From: Kappaphycus alvarezii
Lineage: Eukaryota; Rhodophyta; Florideophyceae; Gigartinales; Solieriaceae
Assembly: GCA_002205965.3 (NCBI GenBank)
Contig: NADL03000596.1
Location: 806,001 to 870,000, forward strand
DNA length: 64,000 nt
Direction of reading: 5' to 3'
The notes under the pieces: generated by a model
What the model was told of the DNA's origin: nothing
The model's database searches: none
Seen by the model: only the letters and a program-made list of their open reading frames with translations
Shown: piece by piece, positions 1-11,843 of the stretch
How positions within the stretch are numbered: the stretch's first letter is position 1
Layout: every line of letters starts with the position of its first letter
Position numbers and translations under genes: made by a program

Positions 1-430
1 AGCCGTTTTGTCCAATGCGGCGTGCCTTACGGCTGGCCTTCGAAGCGCCCCATCGCTTGCGCCGTCACCGTCCTCTCACCGTTCAAGCCCGACATACGAT
101 CAAGGGCTACCCGAGAAGTGGGAGGTGCTGCTTGAGTTGCACGCCGCAACAAGGTCACTGACCTGGAACGCAAACGTCGCGTCGACTCCCGCCCCTTCCG
201 ACAACCCCACACAGGCCCCCAACTTTGATCTTCAACCGTTGGCTTTTGATTCCCTGGGTTCGCCTTCCCCCGCTACTATCCTCTTCATAGAGGATCCCCC
301 CGCGCATCGCGGAGAAGCTGCATACATGAGTTGGAGGTATCAGAACGAGAATCTATCGGTGCAGTAGTTACACGATCTGGTCGTCTCTGCCGAACGCTAC
401 CGTGTCCCGCACACCTGAGCACTTGGCCGA
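1..430 (+). pseudogene. C-terminal fragment of an RLE-type LINE reverse transcriptase
   Basis: An open frame at 8-367 carries the phrase PLAFDSLGSPS, which closely matches WKFVPLAFDLLGSPS near the C-terminus of the complete LINE-A ORF2 around 8980-9020. The segment lies after the endonuclease domain in that element. Reading continues weakly past the stop at 365-367, with residues such as QLHDLVVSAER. The 5' part of the element lies outside the window, so this is the tail of a copy of a different subfamily. There is no start codon of its own. Family membership is inferred from the shared motif only. Confidence 0.6.
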
Positions 431-1685
431 CGTGGACCACCCGGGTAGCACTTGACTAGCAAAGTAGTCAGTTTCCTGCACTGGACTCGATACAGTATTA
501 ATGCAGTGAATTAAAATAATAGAGAAACACAAACACTTTATCAAAGCAAATAGCTAACAGCAACAGGGGTAACTAAATAAGTACGCATTACAGCAATCAG
601 GGATAACTTATGCAGCTTACATGCTCCAGTAGTTGGGACTGATTTGAACCTTTGTGTTGGACGTTTGCTCGAGACAGAACTGTTAATGGCAGGGTTAAAA
701 ATGCTTGATCACTCGAATCCTCGGATGCTGCTGTACAGCGGCTATGGGCGCGGGGCGCTTCTTCCGGGGATGGTACCCCAAAGGGGTGTAGTGTGAGAGC
801 TTCCGTTTGGGACCAACCTTACTTGTCTTGAGTGGACGTACGCTGCCAGCAATGGCCAGCCTGGGAGTCACACGAAGGGGAGAGGATGTTCCAGCGAAAA
901 GGCGGGAGAGTTGCCAGGACCGTGATAAATGACCGGGAGTAATAGAATGGTGGAATTGGATGAGGTGATCGGCGTTTCTCCCCAGACGCTGAAATCCTTG
1001 TCCGGTTCCATTCGTTCCATCGTGCGTACGCTTGGGTAAACTCTTTTGATTTGGTGTGTTCGCGTCGCAAGAGTTGTAAGGAGAGTAGCGCGGTCATACG
1101 CCCGTGACCAATATGCGTGTTGATCCTCTGACCAGAACCAAATAAACACTTCTACCGGTTGCTGCGTTTGCGTGAGACTTGAATCATAATATCAATACTA
1201 CAAAAAATCATAACATAAAATATAACATAAATCAAGAAAAAAAGACGGCTTGTGATTGGGCCATGAAGGATGAATGGAGGGCGGGAGGCGGGGGAACAAG
1301 CGACGACTTGAGGGACCAGAAGTTGCGGCTAAGGTTTCCAAGTTGTCGGTTATATAGAACTGTTCGACGGGGTCTGATCGCACATCAAGTCCTTGAGCAA
1401 CGGTAAGCTGCCAACATGGTCATATCTCGAGTGTCTTGCAGTCCGGCAGATGCAAATGCAACCGAGATGCAGACGTGACAGCGTGACTTGCTTCCAGTTA
1501 TGGGTCACAGCCAAGTCGAAGCCTCCTTATCATATTCACCCATAATTTTCCAATCATTCCACCAAAGCTTCACGGACCTTGCTTCAGTGTTGTACAGAGA
1601 GACGATATTTACTCATTACTTACAATGTGTGATACTTTTATGGCATTAGTATAACAGGTGCCCGCTGCAATAGCGGGGCCGCTTC
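431..1685. other. Non-coding interval between LINE tail and Copia-1
   Basis: No open frame with recognisable protein similarity is seen on either strand. The stretch is moderately AT-rich (especially 480-640 and 1180-1240) and contains only short random-looking frames. It may be the 3' UTR of the upstream LINE plus older repeat debris. Confidence 0.5.
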
Positions 1686-2016
1686 AGTCAAATTACAGTA
1701 CAGTATTGTCATGCGTACTGTTATGAAAACTACGGAGCGCCCGTCGTGCTATATATATACTGGTCAGCGCTCGCGTCCATGCCCTCGCTGACGGGAGGTA
1801 CAATCGAGAAGTTTAGCAGCGTCGACATTCAGGTCCGTGGTCTAGCCGAGGTGTGCAGCCCCAGGTCCTTCTCCGCGAATAAAATAAAAGTGATCTCTTT
1901 ATTTCTCCCTAGACTACTCAAAATACCTATCCATATCCTACGATACCCCTGAGTTATCGATAAATACCCCTGGTTGTACAAAGTTACGATAGAGGGCGCA
2001 GTCATTGTAGTAAACA
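1686..2016 (+). repeat. Copia-1 5' LTR
   Basis: Homologous to 12757-13081, sharing long blocks such as CTCGCTGACGGGAGGTACAA and the terminal GTAGT(A/C)AACA. The left edge is approximate because the first about 15 bases are rearranged relative to the 3' LTR. The right edge is placed at the terminal CA of AACA. A TATATATA stretch at about 1751 could be a promoter TATA box. Confidence 0.8.
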
Positions 2017-2123
2017 CGACAATCCGGACTCGTTCGCTACTTTGCTGCGCCGACTAACCTGCTCTCCTACACCTTTGTCTCTCATCACCATCATTGTAAC
2101 TTCGATCCGAACCGTCGAGTATC

Positions 2124-3710
2124 TTGGAATATTGTATCACATTCAAACCGATCAAAATGACTCCAATCTCCCGCCCTCGTTTCAAGTTTACGTGCGATAA
2201 GATAATGAAGAAGATAAGTACGTGTTCGTTATGCGACGAGCTGGCATCATGGATCCTGAATGTCGCTAAGTCGACCATGGAATTCTTTTCCCCCTCGGGT
2301 GGAACGAGCGGCTCCGCTACCGACGTACCGTTTACACCCCCGAACCCTGGAGATGTTACCGAGTATCTCGTCGATTTGTCTCCACCACCGAATCAAGTCC
2401 TCATGGATGCATTCTTCAATATGCCGATGTTTTCCGTATTAGTTTTGTATAATATCGCGAACCTGTTTGATTTTGATGAAATTTCGATGCCGTTTACAAT
2501 GCTTGTATCCATTGAGGACCCAGGGAAAAACAAAAGGCGCTTTTCTAAGTTTTTTGGCTCTGTTATTTCTTGGAAATTGACCCAGACTATGCCAGGAGTG
2601 TTGTAGACAAGTTCAAAATAAGGCGTGCGTCTGCCAACCCTTTACTGAATTCGGATTCCTCTGACCGTTTGGAGGAAGATTTACAGCGCGCGGTCCAGCC
2701 ATTAGCAAGGCAGACTGTCTAGAACTGTCAATTAGGTAACATTCAAGTCCCGGTGGTAGATGGAAATCCTACTCATCCTACCAGTGAATTAGAACAAGTT
2801 ACTCATTCTAACACTGGAAATCAAGCATTCTGACGACAAATTACGAATGGAGATTCAGAGAATAGGATGGAACCCCCGTCATCATCGCAATCGTGACTAT
2901 AACAGCCATGATTACACCAGGAAGGCAAATTATGTCCAGCAAATGTTTAAGGACTGAAAATTACGTGAATATTTAATGCATGATACTGCCGAGACCCTAA
3001 AGTCGTATGGAATTTGTTGTCGCCGGTACCGATTTTCGCAAGAACAGAAAGCAAACTACTTCGTTCATATTCTAGATGGTTCTGCTCGTAATTTCTACTT
3101 TGAAAACTGCCGCGACGGTATGAACTACGCTGAAATCGTGACAATTATAGCGAGTGTGTACATTTCAGATGCCCGGCAACTAAAAGTCAAAGGGACTTTG
3201 GAAACGCTAAGACTGAGGTTTGTTATGCGAGACAGAAACATATCTGATGTATCGGAAGGTCTGACAAAGATGGTGGCTCAAATTAACGAGCTTTAACCGC
3301 AATGACCGCCCGACTTCCGCACCGACGCCCATAAGATCGACTATCTAAGGAAAGCAGTCACTGAATTTCAAAATTAGTCGGGTATCCCAATTCAAAAAAT
3401 CGTTTTGCAAGGACGTTCATTTAATAAGTTCGTGACGACACTTCTCGAATCGATCCAAAACCTTCGGCAAGCCCGCCGACTTACCAGTCCGACAGAAGAT
3501 ACATATGGAACTTATGAAATCGAAGGGAATAATGAGATCTTGACTAATATGACCCGCTATAGCCGCTATCCTAGAACCATCACGAGTCCTATTAAAAATC
3601 ATGTAACACAGAAGGGAAATAGGAGATGTGGAAAAAATGCACCTTTGAAGATTCCCTTCGACGTAATGAGTGCCAAATGTGGGGTTCTGAACTGGAAACC
3701 GAGCCATTGA
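2124..3710 (+). pseudogene. gag: Copia-1 gag remnant
   Basis: Three open pieces (2124-2606, 2976-3296, 3405-3710) in changing frames form a gag-like protein. The middle piece contains ARNFYFENCRDGMNYAEIV and SDARQLKVKGTLETLRLR, a region typical of the capsid of this copia clade, followed by PP-DFRTDAHKIDYLRKAV after a frame break. The N-terminal part (2124-2606) starts with an ATG and is less conserved. No intact zinc knuckle was found downstream. In-frame stops at 2604 and 3294 and several shifts make it non-functional. Confidence 0.7.
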
Positions 3711-4164
3711 TGCGCTTCTGGAGCTGTGGAAGCGCATAATCGCCGCAGGATCAAGAATGGAGAATATTCGACCAATGTTCTTGCAAAATTCATCAAAGGG
3801 GAAGAATTTTCATCTCGGAATATCAACGAAAGGGTCGACAGCGATACAGAATCTCCAGATAAAAGCGAGTAAATCGCAGAATTTGATTCTCACTTCGCCT
3901 ACCCTGCCGATCCTTCAAGCAACCAATGTGAAGAATACCAAAATTGCCCGATTGAGACAGCCGAATATGACATTTTACTTAGCCATATTACTTCCATGAT
4001 TGGAATTTATGATCAGACGCCCTCGGATTTTCGTCTAGGCGACAGAATTTACATGTAAGTTCTTGTCGCCCAAGAGTACAGATTCTGAGTGTGAAATACT
4101 CATGAGGTATATTTATGTCGCATAGATGGAAAATGAATCTCTCAACGTCGGCCTATGGGTTTCT

Positions 4165-4882
4165 TATGCGATATTGAAGCACCTAAATCTGTGGCCGGTC
4201 GCAAGTAATAAGTCGTATGCAGCACTATCTTGGCATGCGAGTGAAAAGGGTACTCCCATCCGTCAAAAGATTCAGGTTCGCCGATGAATCCTATCTCAGT
4301 CTTGGTCGAATGTCAGTCCCACTCGACACGCCTCCTGGTATCCCAACTATTTACATCAACTTCGACATCGTGAATGCGGAAATAACCGCGCTACTTGGAA
4401 TGGAAATTTTGGACAAGGAGTCGCTCACCCCTTGTACAGTCTCGAACAGACTGATAAAACGAGTTCCCCACACTACTCCGAATGACGGAGTGGTCTACAT
4501 CGATGATTGGTATATAAAAATGTTCAGGTCTCAGAGTAATCACTTGTACGCACCTGTACGAACCTGCTCTGATATACATCTTACGAGGGCGCAACTTTCG
4601 AAGTTACACTGTAACTTCTTCCACCCATCTGCCATGAAGCTGTTTCACATGATTAAACTCTCGCGCCCGAGGGATGCTACTCCGGAAACGGTGAAAATCC
4701 TCAATGAAATTTCGCGGATGTGTGGTCCGAGCCAAAGAACTCAAAACGCACCAAAGAGGTTTCGAGTAACTCTAGGAGCCGAAAATGTTCGCTTCAACGA
4801 ACGAATACTTCTAGAAATCATGTATATCGACGAGGCCCCTGTCCTACACATCGTCGATGAAGGTACAAATTCAGCGCGGCAC
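4165..4882 (+). pseudogene. pol: Copia-1 protease and 5' half of integrase
   Basis: A retropepsin-like start CDIEAPKSVAGRK near 4165 has the catalytic Asp, but DxGA has become DIEA. Two stops follow, then an open frame from 4217 with the protease flap and C-terminus (LGMEILDKESL). Next comes the pre-integrase domain LHCNFFHPSAMKLFHM with the His pair and a CxxC partner degraded to CGPS. The integrase core begins with LLEIMYIDEAPVLHIVDEGT, containing the first catalytic Asp of the DDE triad. The frame is interrupted at 4883 by LINE-A; one base is missing just before, at GGTACAAATTC. The other half resumes at 9288. Confidence 0.85.
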
Positions 4883-4894
4883 GATTCCTTGAAG
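4883..4894 (+). repeat. Left target-site duplication of LINE-A (GATTCCTTGAAG)
   Basis: These 12 bases are repeated exactly at 9288-9299; the flanking base differs on both sides, so the duplication is exactly 12 bp. It sits inside the Copia-1 integrase codons for R-F-L-E. Confidence 0.95.
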
Positions 4895-5005
4895 CGACAA
4901 CGATCGTTTTCATACTCTACTGCGGGACATTGCCATCCTCTCTCCGCTCGTCTTCCCTTCCTCTTCCTCCAACGCTCCCCGCAAATCCCCGATCCAGCCA
5001 TCAGA

Positions 5006-6176
5006 ATGGAAAGAGCTGCCAAGGACAAGGCCATGGCGCGCCCCCCTTCGTGGGCACAGATCGTGAAGGCCCACACGAGCCCTCGAGTTGCTACTGTCCT
5101 GTCCACCGTACGCGATTTCTGTCGACTGCAGACAGGATCGCTTGATTTGGCCACCCCACCGCAGGACGAGACTCCAACGCGCCGGAGTCGCGCCCCCACA
5201 CCGAAAGCACCTGTCCCCCTGAATGGTAAGTCAGCCTTACCTTCGACGCTGGCCCCGATGATGTCCACACTGGCTTTCCCGCAGGTCCTCCAGGCAGCGG
5301 AGCCCTACCGGCCTATGAGGAGGCACAAGCTAGCTTGCTAATCGCAGCTGAGGATGCTGGAGTACCCCTGCCCAAGCACGCACTCCTTACATCGGGAGAT
5401 TGGACAATTGTTGTGCACTACGCCGCGGACTCCCAAGATCTCCTCAAAATACTCCGGGAGATTCCCAACATTTACAATGGCGCTCGCCTTTCCCCAAACT
5501 CGCTTTCTGAGCTCATCGCCGAGCTCCCCACAACCGAGTGGAAAGTTGGCACTTGCGTCGCCGCTGCGCGCGAAGTCGCAAAGCTCAAGACTGTGACCTC
5601 CAAAATAACAATGGAAAACCGCAAAGCCCTGGCGGGAGCAATCACCCGCCTCGTCGACGCAGCAACAACCCTCCCAAGACGGGATGCCTTCGTAGAAAAC
5701 TTCATCACGAAGTTCTACGCGGGATGCGACAACCTCGCTCCCCAAAGATTGACTCAGATGCTGAAGCATCCAAGAACAACACTTCCGGACCTGAAAGTCG
5801 CACTGCGACCAAAACTGATACGGCCCCACACACCCAAATCGACCAACAAGAAAATGATGCGCCCTTAGAAGAACCCGAGGATGAAATGCCTCCCGTGACA
5901 GGCAAACCCTCCAATCCCGAGACAACTGCAGACCCAACGCGTGCCAAGACAGCCACTAGGGTCGCATCACAACAGAAGGGATCTGTCGCCCCGCGGCCAA
6001 AGGACATCCACTCTAATCGTCCCGGGAACCCCTCTACCTCGGCGACGACGACGGAACTGCGTGCAAACCGCACCCACGCCCCTTCCCAACGCATGCTGGA
6101 CATGCAAAAGAAGAAGGCGAAGCTCTCCCGTGGTCCTACTGCAGGAGACAAGGGAACTAAAGCATCTCGCAATTAG
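5006..6176 (+). pseudogene. LINE-A ORF1 protein (one intron, one frameshift)
   Basis: ATG at 5006 begins MERAAKDKAMARPPSWAQIV; SWAQIV-type starts are common in LINE ORF1 proteins. The frame runs to 5225, where a GT-AG intron (5226-5284) joins it in phase 1 to the frame continuing GPPGSGALPAYEEAQASLL. The second part (5285 to about 5735) looks folded and helical (LITRLVDAATTLPRRDAF region). A one-base loss near 5745, in CCCC, shifts into the frame ending ASRN at 6176; this tail is Pro/Thr/Lys-rich and ends with MLDMQKKKAKLSRGP, plausibly nucleic-acid binding. No zinc knuckle is seen. If the intron is retained, translation stops at 5341. Confidence 0.65.
5226..5284 (+). other. Spliceosomal intron in LINE-A ORF1
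   Basis: The donor is GTAAGT (5226-5231) and the acceptor TTTCCCGCAG (ending 5284), length 59 nt. Splicing joins AAT-G to GT-CCT and links the two coding frames exactly (frame of 5006 to frame of 5335). Without splicing the protein terminates after about 112 codons. This is seen in sequence; splicing itself is inferred. Confidence 0.7.
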
Positions 6177-6179
6177 TCC

Positions 6180-9100
6180 CTCCCCCAGCTTTGCTTTTCC
6201 CCCACACCCCTGTACATATGCCCACCCACAACCTAGAGAGCTCCCGTTGAATGTTCTCCTCCCGTCAGTACATGATGCGCTGCACAGCCCGCTGCGGCCT
6301 TCTGACATCTTTGACCGCATCCCCGGGACCTGCTTGCATAGCCTCGCGATCTTACTGATCTCACTTTTTCGCGCCGCAGCCAATGCTCGGAATCCATATG
6401 TCGTCCACCCTGCCTTCCTCCGGATTCACTTACTTCCCACTGCAGTCTTACGACGGTTAATGCGGGGGAAAGCCGGGTGGCAATCCAAGACAAGACAAAG
6501 CCAAGCACTCCGCGAGCGAATACGCCGCGCTTCTGCAGGTGAATGGGCCGATTTGGGACAGAGGAGATTCAAGCACACCAAAGCAAAGAAGAACGAGTGG
6601 TCCGAACACGTCCTCAACAGAACGTCACAATGGCGAAGCAAAATTCCGCAGGGCAGCCCATCTTGCTGCAGATGCGCAATATGGGCGTGCAATGCGCACC
6701 CTGCACCAGTCACACATTGCCGACGTGCGTGACCCGCAAGTCATCGAAAGCCTGCGAAAACTGCACCCAGCACTGCAGTCTCCGGTGAGACCCATAGAAG
6801 GGAGAGACTTGCCGCTCCCGGTGGACATTTCGGAGGAAACGGTTCTACGCGCGGTCCGACGCCTGAACTCTAACTCCGCACCTGGCCCTGACAGAATGTC
6901 ACCGCGACTCCTGCACCTGCTGGCCAACATACGGGTGAGCCCTGAAGCTGGGGTGACGGGTATCTCGGTACTAACAGCTGTTGTGTCAAGACTAGCTCAT
7001 GGAGACCTCCCAAATGAGACAATCCCCCTTATCTCCTCTGCGACACTGTTGCCGATCCAACCCCGGCCAGACAAGATCCGCCCGATTGCAATGGGGACGG
7101 CCTTGCGGCGACTGGTGACAAAAGTGCTCTTACCCCAGGCATTGGAAGACACGAGAGAATACCTCGCTCCACTACAGGTGGCCAACGGAGTGCACTGCGG
7201 ATTGGATTCTATCGTACACGAAGCCCGAAGACTGGGCGCCACCAAAGGTGAAGATGAGGACTACGCGCTGGTTTCAGTGGATGCACATAATGCGTTCAAC
7301 CGCTTCTCGAGACAGAAAATGATCGACCTCCTACCGACCAAAGTGCCGTCGTTATGCCGCTTTCTGAACATGGTGTATGCCCGTCAAATGCCGTCCCTAA
7401 TCTTACCTGCGGCATCGACACAAGACATCCCTAGCCAAGAAGGGATGCAACAAGGGGACCCAGCAAGTATGTTGATGTTCTCCCTTGTCATACACCCACT
7501 GGCAAGAGAAATTTCCGATCAGACCCAACTCCATTTACACAGATGGTATGCGGATGACTGCACCCTTGTAGGCAATCACACTGAGCTCGACAAGGCTGTC
7601 GAGATCCTGAGGTCTAAGGGACCTGATCATGGCCTGTATCTAAACCCGGCGAAGACACGCCTATTCTGGCCGCGCCACCCCGCCACTGAGACACCCCTAC
7701 TGCACCGCTTTCCGAATGAGAACTTCTCAAGTCACGGCATTGACTTCCTCGGTGCCCCGATCGGTTCGCCTCAATTCATGGAGAACTTTCTCAATGAAAA
7801 AATTGCAAGATGCAAAAACACGTTATCGCTGATCGATGAGATTGGGGATGTTCGCATCCGGTTCCACCTCCACCGTGTTTGTGCCTCGGCATGCAAGCTA
7901 CATCATGTGATGAAGCTAACACCGCCGAGTGCAACAAGCGTGCTGGCAACGAGATTTGACCAAGAACAGATGGAATATTACTCGCGGTCAAACAACGTGC
8001 CGACGACAAGTGCGGTCCGACTGCAAGTGGCTCTTCCGTTACGCCTCGGAGGCCACGGATTCACACCCGTGGCAAAGCTGAATCTAGCGTCGTATGCGGC
8101 CAGCGTCATCGACTCCGAACAAGTGACATGCCCCAATGATCCTAGCATAGCCCACCACCGTGCACAAAGCTATGCACATGCTGATACCCACCTTCTCGAG
8201 TTTGTCCGACGACTCCACCCAAGCTTCTCTGACGGACATGGTGGTCTCCCAGAAATGCTGACAGCCGCCAATCTTGCAAACAAGCCCGATAATACACGCA
8301 GTATTTTATATCGAGCCTGGTGCAAGTCGGCAGCAAAGGTATTCTGGAAAGAAGACGAATGGGAGAGGTTCCCAAGCACTGCCCTGCATACGGAAGCTGA
8401 GATTCGGCGAATGATCCGCCGCCAGGCATACTTAGAGACGCCTGCTTCAGCCTTTCTCACCGCACATCCGCCTGCGGTCAGCCGGACCTACAATAAGATG
8501 TGATCAGTGATGCTACGCCGCCACCTGGGAGTTCACGTGTTTGACGATACTGTGCCGCTGCAATGCGCGGAGTGCAACAGGCCCATAAACAACCGAGGTG
8601 ATCATGCAGCGGATTTTTGCAAAAAAGGCCTGGACTGGACTAACCGGCACAATGCCGTAGTGAAGGTATTTGGCCCACAAGTGTTCAAAGCAGCAGGAGT
8701 CGGCGTCCAATATGAGGTGAAATACTTACTTCCCTGACTGAATGCGCGGCCTGCCGACATTCTAGTGTACCCGAGGTCGGAAGAGATCAACACCTTGCCG
8801 CCCCTCCCGGTGGCGTACGACGTCAAAGTAACATCGCCATTCCAAGAGGGGTTCATATCCATTGGAGCGTGTGGGCCTTCGCCGTTGCCAATACAGTGGA
8901 AAGACGGAAAAATAGGGAGCTTACCAGCAAAGTAGCAGCCATCCCCGGTGAAGCCATCCCAGGACGATCAAAACTGGGATGGAAGTTTGTGCCGCTAGCC
9001 TTCGACTTACTTGGATCGCCGTCTGCGACGGCGTCGAAGGTAATCGACGAATACGCGGTCGCTGTCGCAACCCGCAGCGGATGCTCGACGAGAGGAGTGA

Positions 9101-9207
9101 AGACTCGGCTTTATCAGCAGCTAAGTTATGCGATTTGGTCCATGTGTGCCGCGTCTGTAATATGTCGCGCCCCACAACATGCAGAGTTTAGCCACCCTAT
9201 TCAAACA
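6180..9207 (+). pseudogene. LINE-A ORF2: reverse transcriptase with C-terminal RLE nuclease
   Basis: The N-terminal part (to about 6640) lies in one frame, then shifts by one base into the main frame, open from 6640 to 8503. RT motifs are clear: APGPDRMSPRLLHLL, LLPIQPRPDKIRPIAMG, motif A DAHNAFN, motif B QQGDPAS, motif C YADD, then LPLRLGGHGFTP in the thumb region. Two TGA stops (8501-8503, 8735-8737) interrupt the same frame before the endonuclease. The nuclease has Cys-x2-Cys, His, Cys and RHN (CAECNRPINNRGDHAADFCK, NRHNAVVK), then PADILVYP and YDVKVTSP, the PD-(D/E)xK signature. A last shift near 8930 leads to the C-terminus ending at 9207. Frames are nearly intact, so the copy is fairly young. 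Confidence 0.9.
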
Positions 9208-9287
9208 TAATTTTGTTAGGTTTGTTACAGTGGGGTATTCAAGTCTTTGCATGTTGCACCTGCATATGTCTGGGGTAAAGTAATCGA

Positions 9288-9299
9288 GATTCCTTGAAG
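9288..9299 (+). repeat. Right target-site duplication of LINE-A (GATTCCTTGAAG)
   Basis: Exact repeat of 4883-4894. The Copia-1 integrase coding sequence resumes immediately after it. Confidence 0.95.
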
Positions 9300-9960
9300 G
9301 AGTTTCAACTGAAGATACATGGAAAGCAATAATTCATTCATGAGCCTCAATATACACTGGGCTTCCGAACCGTATCTAAACTGATCAAGGGTCACAGCTT
9401 GGAGATAAATTCATCCACCTCGCTCGTCTCTCCGATATCAAGGTCGAGAAAGCTGGTATTGAGTCACACGCCAGTCTGGGACTATGCGAGCGATGTCATG
9501 AGCCCTTGAGACGAATGTATCGGAAAATCATGATAAATCAACCCGATCTTGCATTAGCCTGTTCTATGAAGGTAATGAACGATACTCTCGGCCCAGAGGG
9601 ACTTGTCCCATCAGCACTCGTATTTGGAGAGTTCCCTCAGCTTTCTGCACCACTGGAACCTCGCACAGACCGTCCTACCTTGTTTGAAAGCGGAAAGGTC
9701 GTCGAAACTGCAAGACAGGAGATACAAGTCCAAATGTCAAAACTGAAACTACAACGTGCTTTAAAACGCGCAGTCCCATCTTCGACCGACCGTCCCTATC
9801 AGGCAGGGGATAAAATTCTGGTCTGGCGTGAGAAAGTCGTCAGCGGTCGAATGGGAGAATGGAAGGGACCCTTTCGAGTGTCTAACGTTGACCTGGACAG
9901 AAAGTTGTTCTAAGTACAAGAATGCGATAATGGACCCCCAAAACCATTCAACATAGCTCA
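9300..9960 (+). pseudogene. pol: Copia-1 integrase, 3' half
   Basis: Directly after the LINE the frame reads GVSTEDTWKAIIHS, stop (TGA for an expected Trp), ASIYTGLPNRI, stop, TDQGS. This holds the second catalytic Asp of integrase, followed by GIESHASLGL with the catalytic Glu. The open part 9506-9913 carries MYRKIMINQPDLALACSMK, GPEGLVPSALVFGEFP and a C-terminal GDKILVWREKVVSGRMGEWKGPF segment typical of copia integrase tails. Three in-frame stops make it inactive. Confidence 0.85.
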
Positions 9961-10060
9961 AGTTAATCCTTATCTCACTCCCGAAACCCTCTCCTCCACG
10001 TTATATGCAGATCTTGGAGAAGCCCTGGCCCAATTTAAGTCACGTGGGGATGGCTTAATA

Positions 10061-11596
10061 TTGGCAACAGAGGTATTGGACGAAAGCGACGACCAGACCA
10101 AAACTTCAGAAATGGACAATGCAAAGAAGCAAGAAATAAGAGCCATACTGAAACCTGGAACATTCAAAGTAATTCTCAAGGACGATGTTACACCTGATGG
10201 TAACATTATATCCGGACGCTTCGTCCTGTCAATTAAGTCATCCATAGACGGAAAAACAAAACATAAAGCACGTTATGTTATCGGAGGTCATCGTGATAAG
10301 ATAAAAACATCCTGGTACACACATCCTCTAACTTGCAACCGCAATCCGTGAGACTGCTCCTAGTGCTGGCAGCGATATTTGAGTTCGACGTATGGACAGC
10401 AGATATAATATAAGCTTATCTTCAATCATCAGAACCGCTCGCAAGGGATATATACATAAAAGAACCCCTACTCGAATTCGAACTCGAACCGGATCAGTGT
10501 CTTAAGTTGATTCGACCTCTTTACGGCCTATGCAACGCAGGAGATTTATGACATAAGACGCTTGGTAAACATAATCCCCAGGAAATGAAGATGGTGCCAC
10601 TCCGCATGGACCCTGCGCTATACTTCTTACAGGATAGATGGACGCTAAAGGGCCTGAGTGGTAGTTTCGCGGACGACCTCCTTTGCTGCGGAGACAAAGA
10701 CTTTCGAAAGCTCTCAAAGCTTACCAAAAACAGGTTTGATATGAAAGAATAGTCTCCCTTACCGTCGGAAATCACCAGCTTCATACTCGAAAAAGAACAA
10801 CGGTGACTTCTACATAGACCAAATCTCTTATTTGCGGAAACTCGAATTTCTACTCAAGGAAGCATAATTCAAGAACTTTAGATCGATGCGCATGAAATTG
10901 GCCCGGCTGGAAAACTCAAGACCCAACTGCCGCTTCGAAACAGCGCAGCTTGCGCAGATCATGGAGAAGATGCTCGAACAAGATCGCCCTAAAGCAGTGG
11001 GAAGGATAAAAAAGGCGATCAAATACGCAATTAATAATCGCGTTTGCATAAAAATTCCCAAATTTAAACTGGAAATTATACAGATTGTCGGTTTTTCAGA
11101 TTCTCTCTTCGCAAATAACCAGAATCTCTCCTCGCAACTCGGCCACGTCATATTTATTGCCGATGTAGACGAAAATGTAGCCCCAATATCGATTTAGTCC
11201 TATAAGTCTCGACGGGTTACGCGTTCTGCGATGTAAAGAGAAGTTATTGGCTTAAGCGACATGTTTGATATATCAATTGCGCTTTCAAATGAACTGGAAG
11301 TGATACTAAACAAGCCTGTTCCCGTGCAACTGTTCAGGGATAGCAAAAGTCTGTTCGATAGGATATCAAAGGGCTCAAGGATTTCCGAGAAACGCACAAT
11401 GCTCGATATTGCAGCTGTCCGAGAATCCTTTCGCGACAGAGTAATTTCTGACATCGGCTTCGTTAGAAGCGCAAGTAATATCGCTGACGGACTTACAAAG
11501 TCCATGAGCCAAGCACTTCTTCGGAAGATTAACACGACGGGACACCTCAACATTCAACCGGATCAATGGATCATTAGATCAAAGGAGGTAACATGA
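10061..11596 (+). pseudogene. pol: Copia-1 reverse transcriptase and RNase H remnants
   Basis: Starts with KKQEIRAILKPGTFKVILKD and GRFVLSIKSSIDGKTKHKAR, the conserved start of copia RT. Then LLLVLAAIFEFDVWTADI (motif A), [11 protein letters not shown], and SFADDLLCCGD (motif C, YVDD changed to FADD), all separated by stops or shifts. The RNase H part contains DSLFANNQNLSSQLGHVIF, QLFRDSKSLFDRI and NIADGLTKSMSQALL, ending with QWIIRSKEV at 11596, close to the equivalent end of Copia-2 (EQWIIRP). At least six interruptions are visible. Confidence 0.85.
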
Positions 11597-11843
11597 GGAC
11601 GCTTTATTGAATGAGAAGTTCATATACTTCAGCCACGCTCAAATGCTCAGAGCAAGGACCGGCACACAACCTCAAGGAATTGGGCGTAATTGCAAACGGT
11701 TCTTCTGAATCCAAAATAACCTTGCGATCAGAGTTGATTACAAAGCAGTGGTCTACACGAGACCCGCGCTCCTTCACGAAGCGAACAATCCAAATGCCGC
11801 TGGTGAACATAGAAATTAAACTGAAGGCCCCATCATAACGTAA

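Larger units (their letters stand above)
4895..9287 (+). mobile_element. LINE-A: R2-like LINE with restriction-like endonuclease
   Basis: A near-complete non-LTR retrotransposon of about 4.4 kb bounded by a 12-bp target duplication. It has two ORFs. ORF1 (5006-6176) is Pro/Lys-rich at its end and contains a canonical 59-nt intron. ORF2 (about 6180-9207) has RT motifs followed by a Zn-knuckle/RHN motif and a PD...DVK nuclease at the C-terminus, the R2/CRE-type layout rather than an N-terminal APE nuclease. The 3' end is GGTAAAGTAATC with no poly(A). The same 3' end is shared with a truncated copy at 18211-18495, which independently fixes the terminus. Confidence 0.9.

Noticed and set aside
4741-5937. 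Long minus-strand frames (175 and 199 codons) opposite LINE-A ORF1
   Set aside because: They are mirror frames of the supported plus-strand ORF1 and lack recognisable features.
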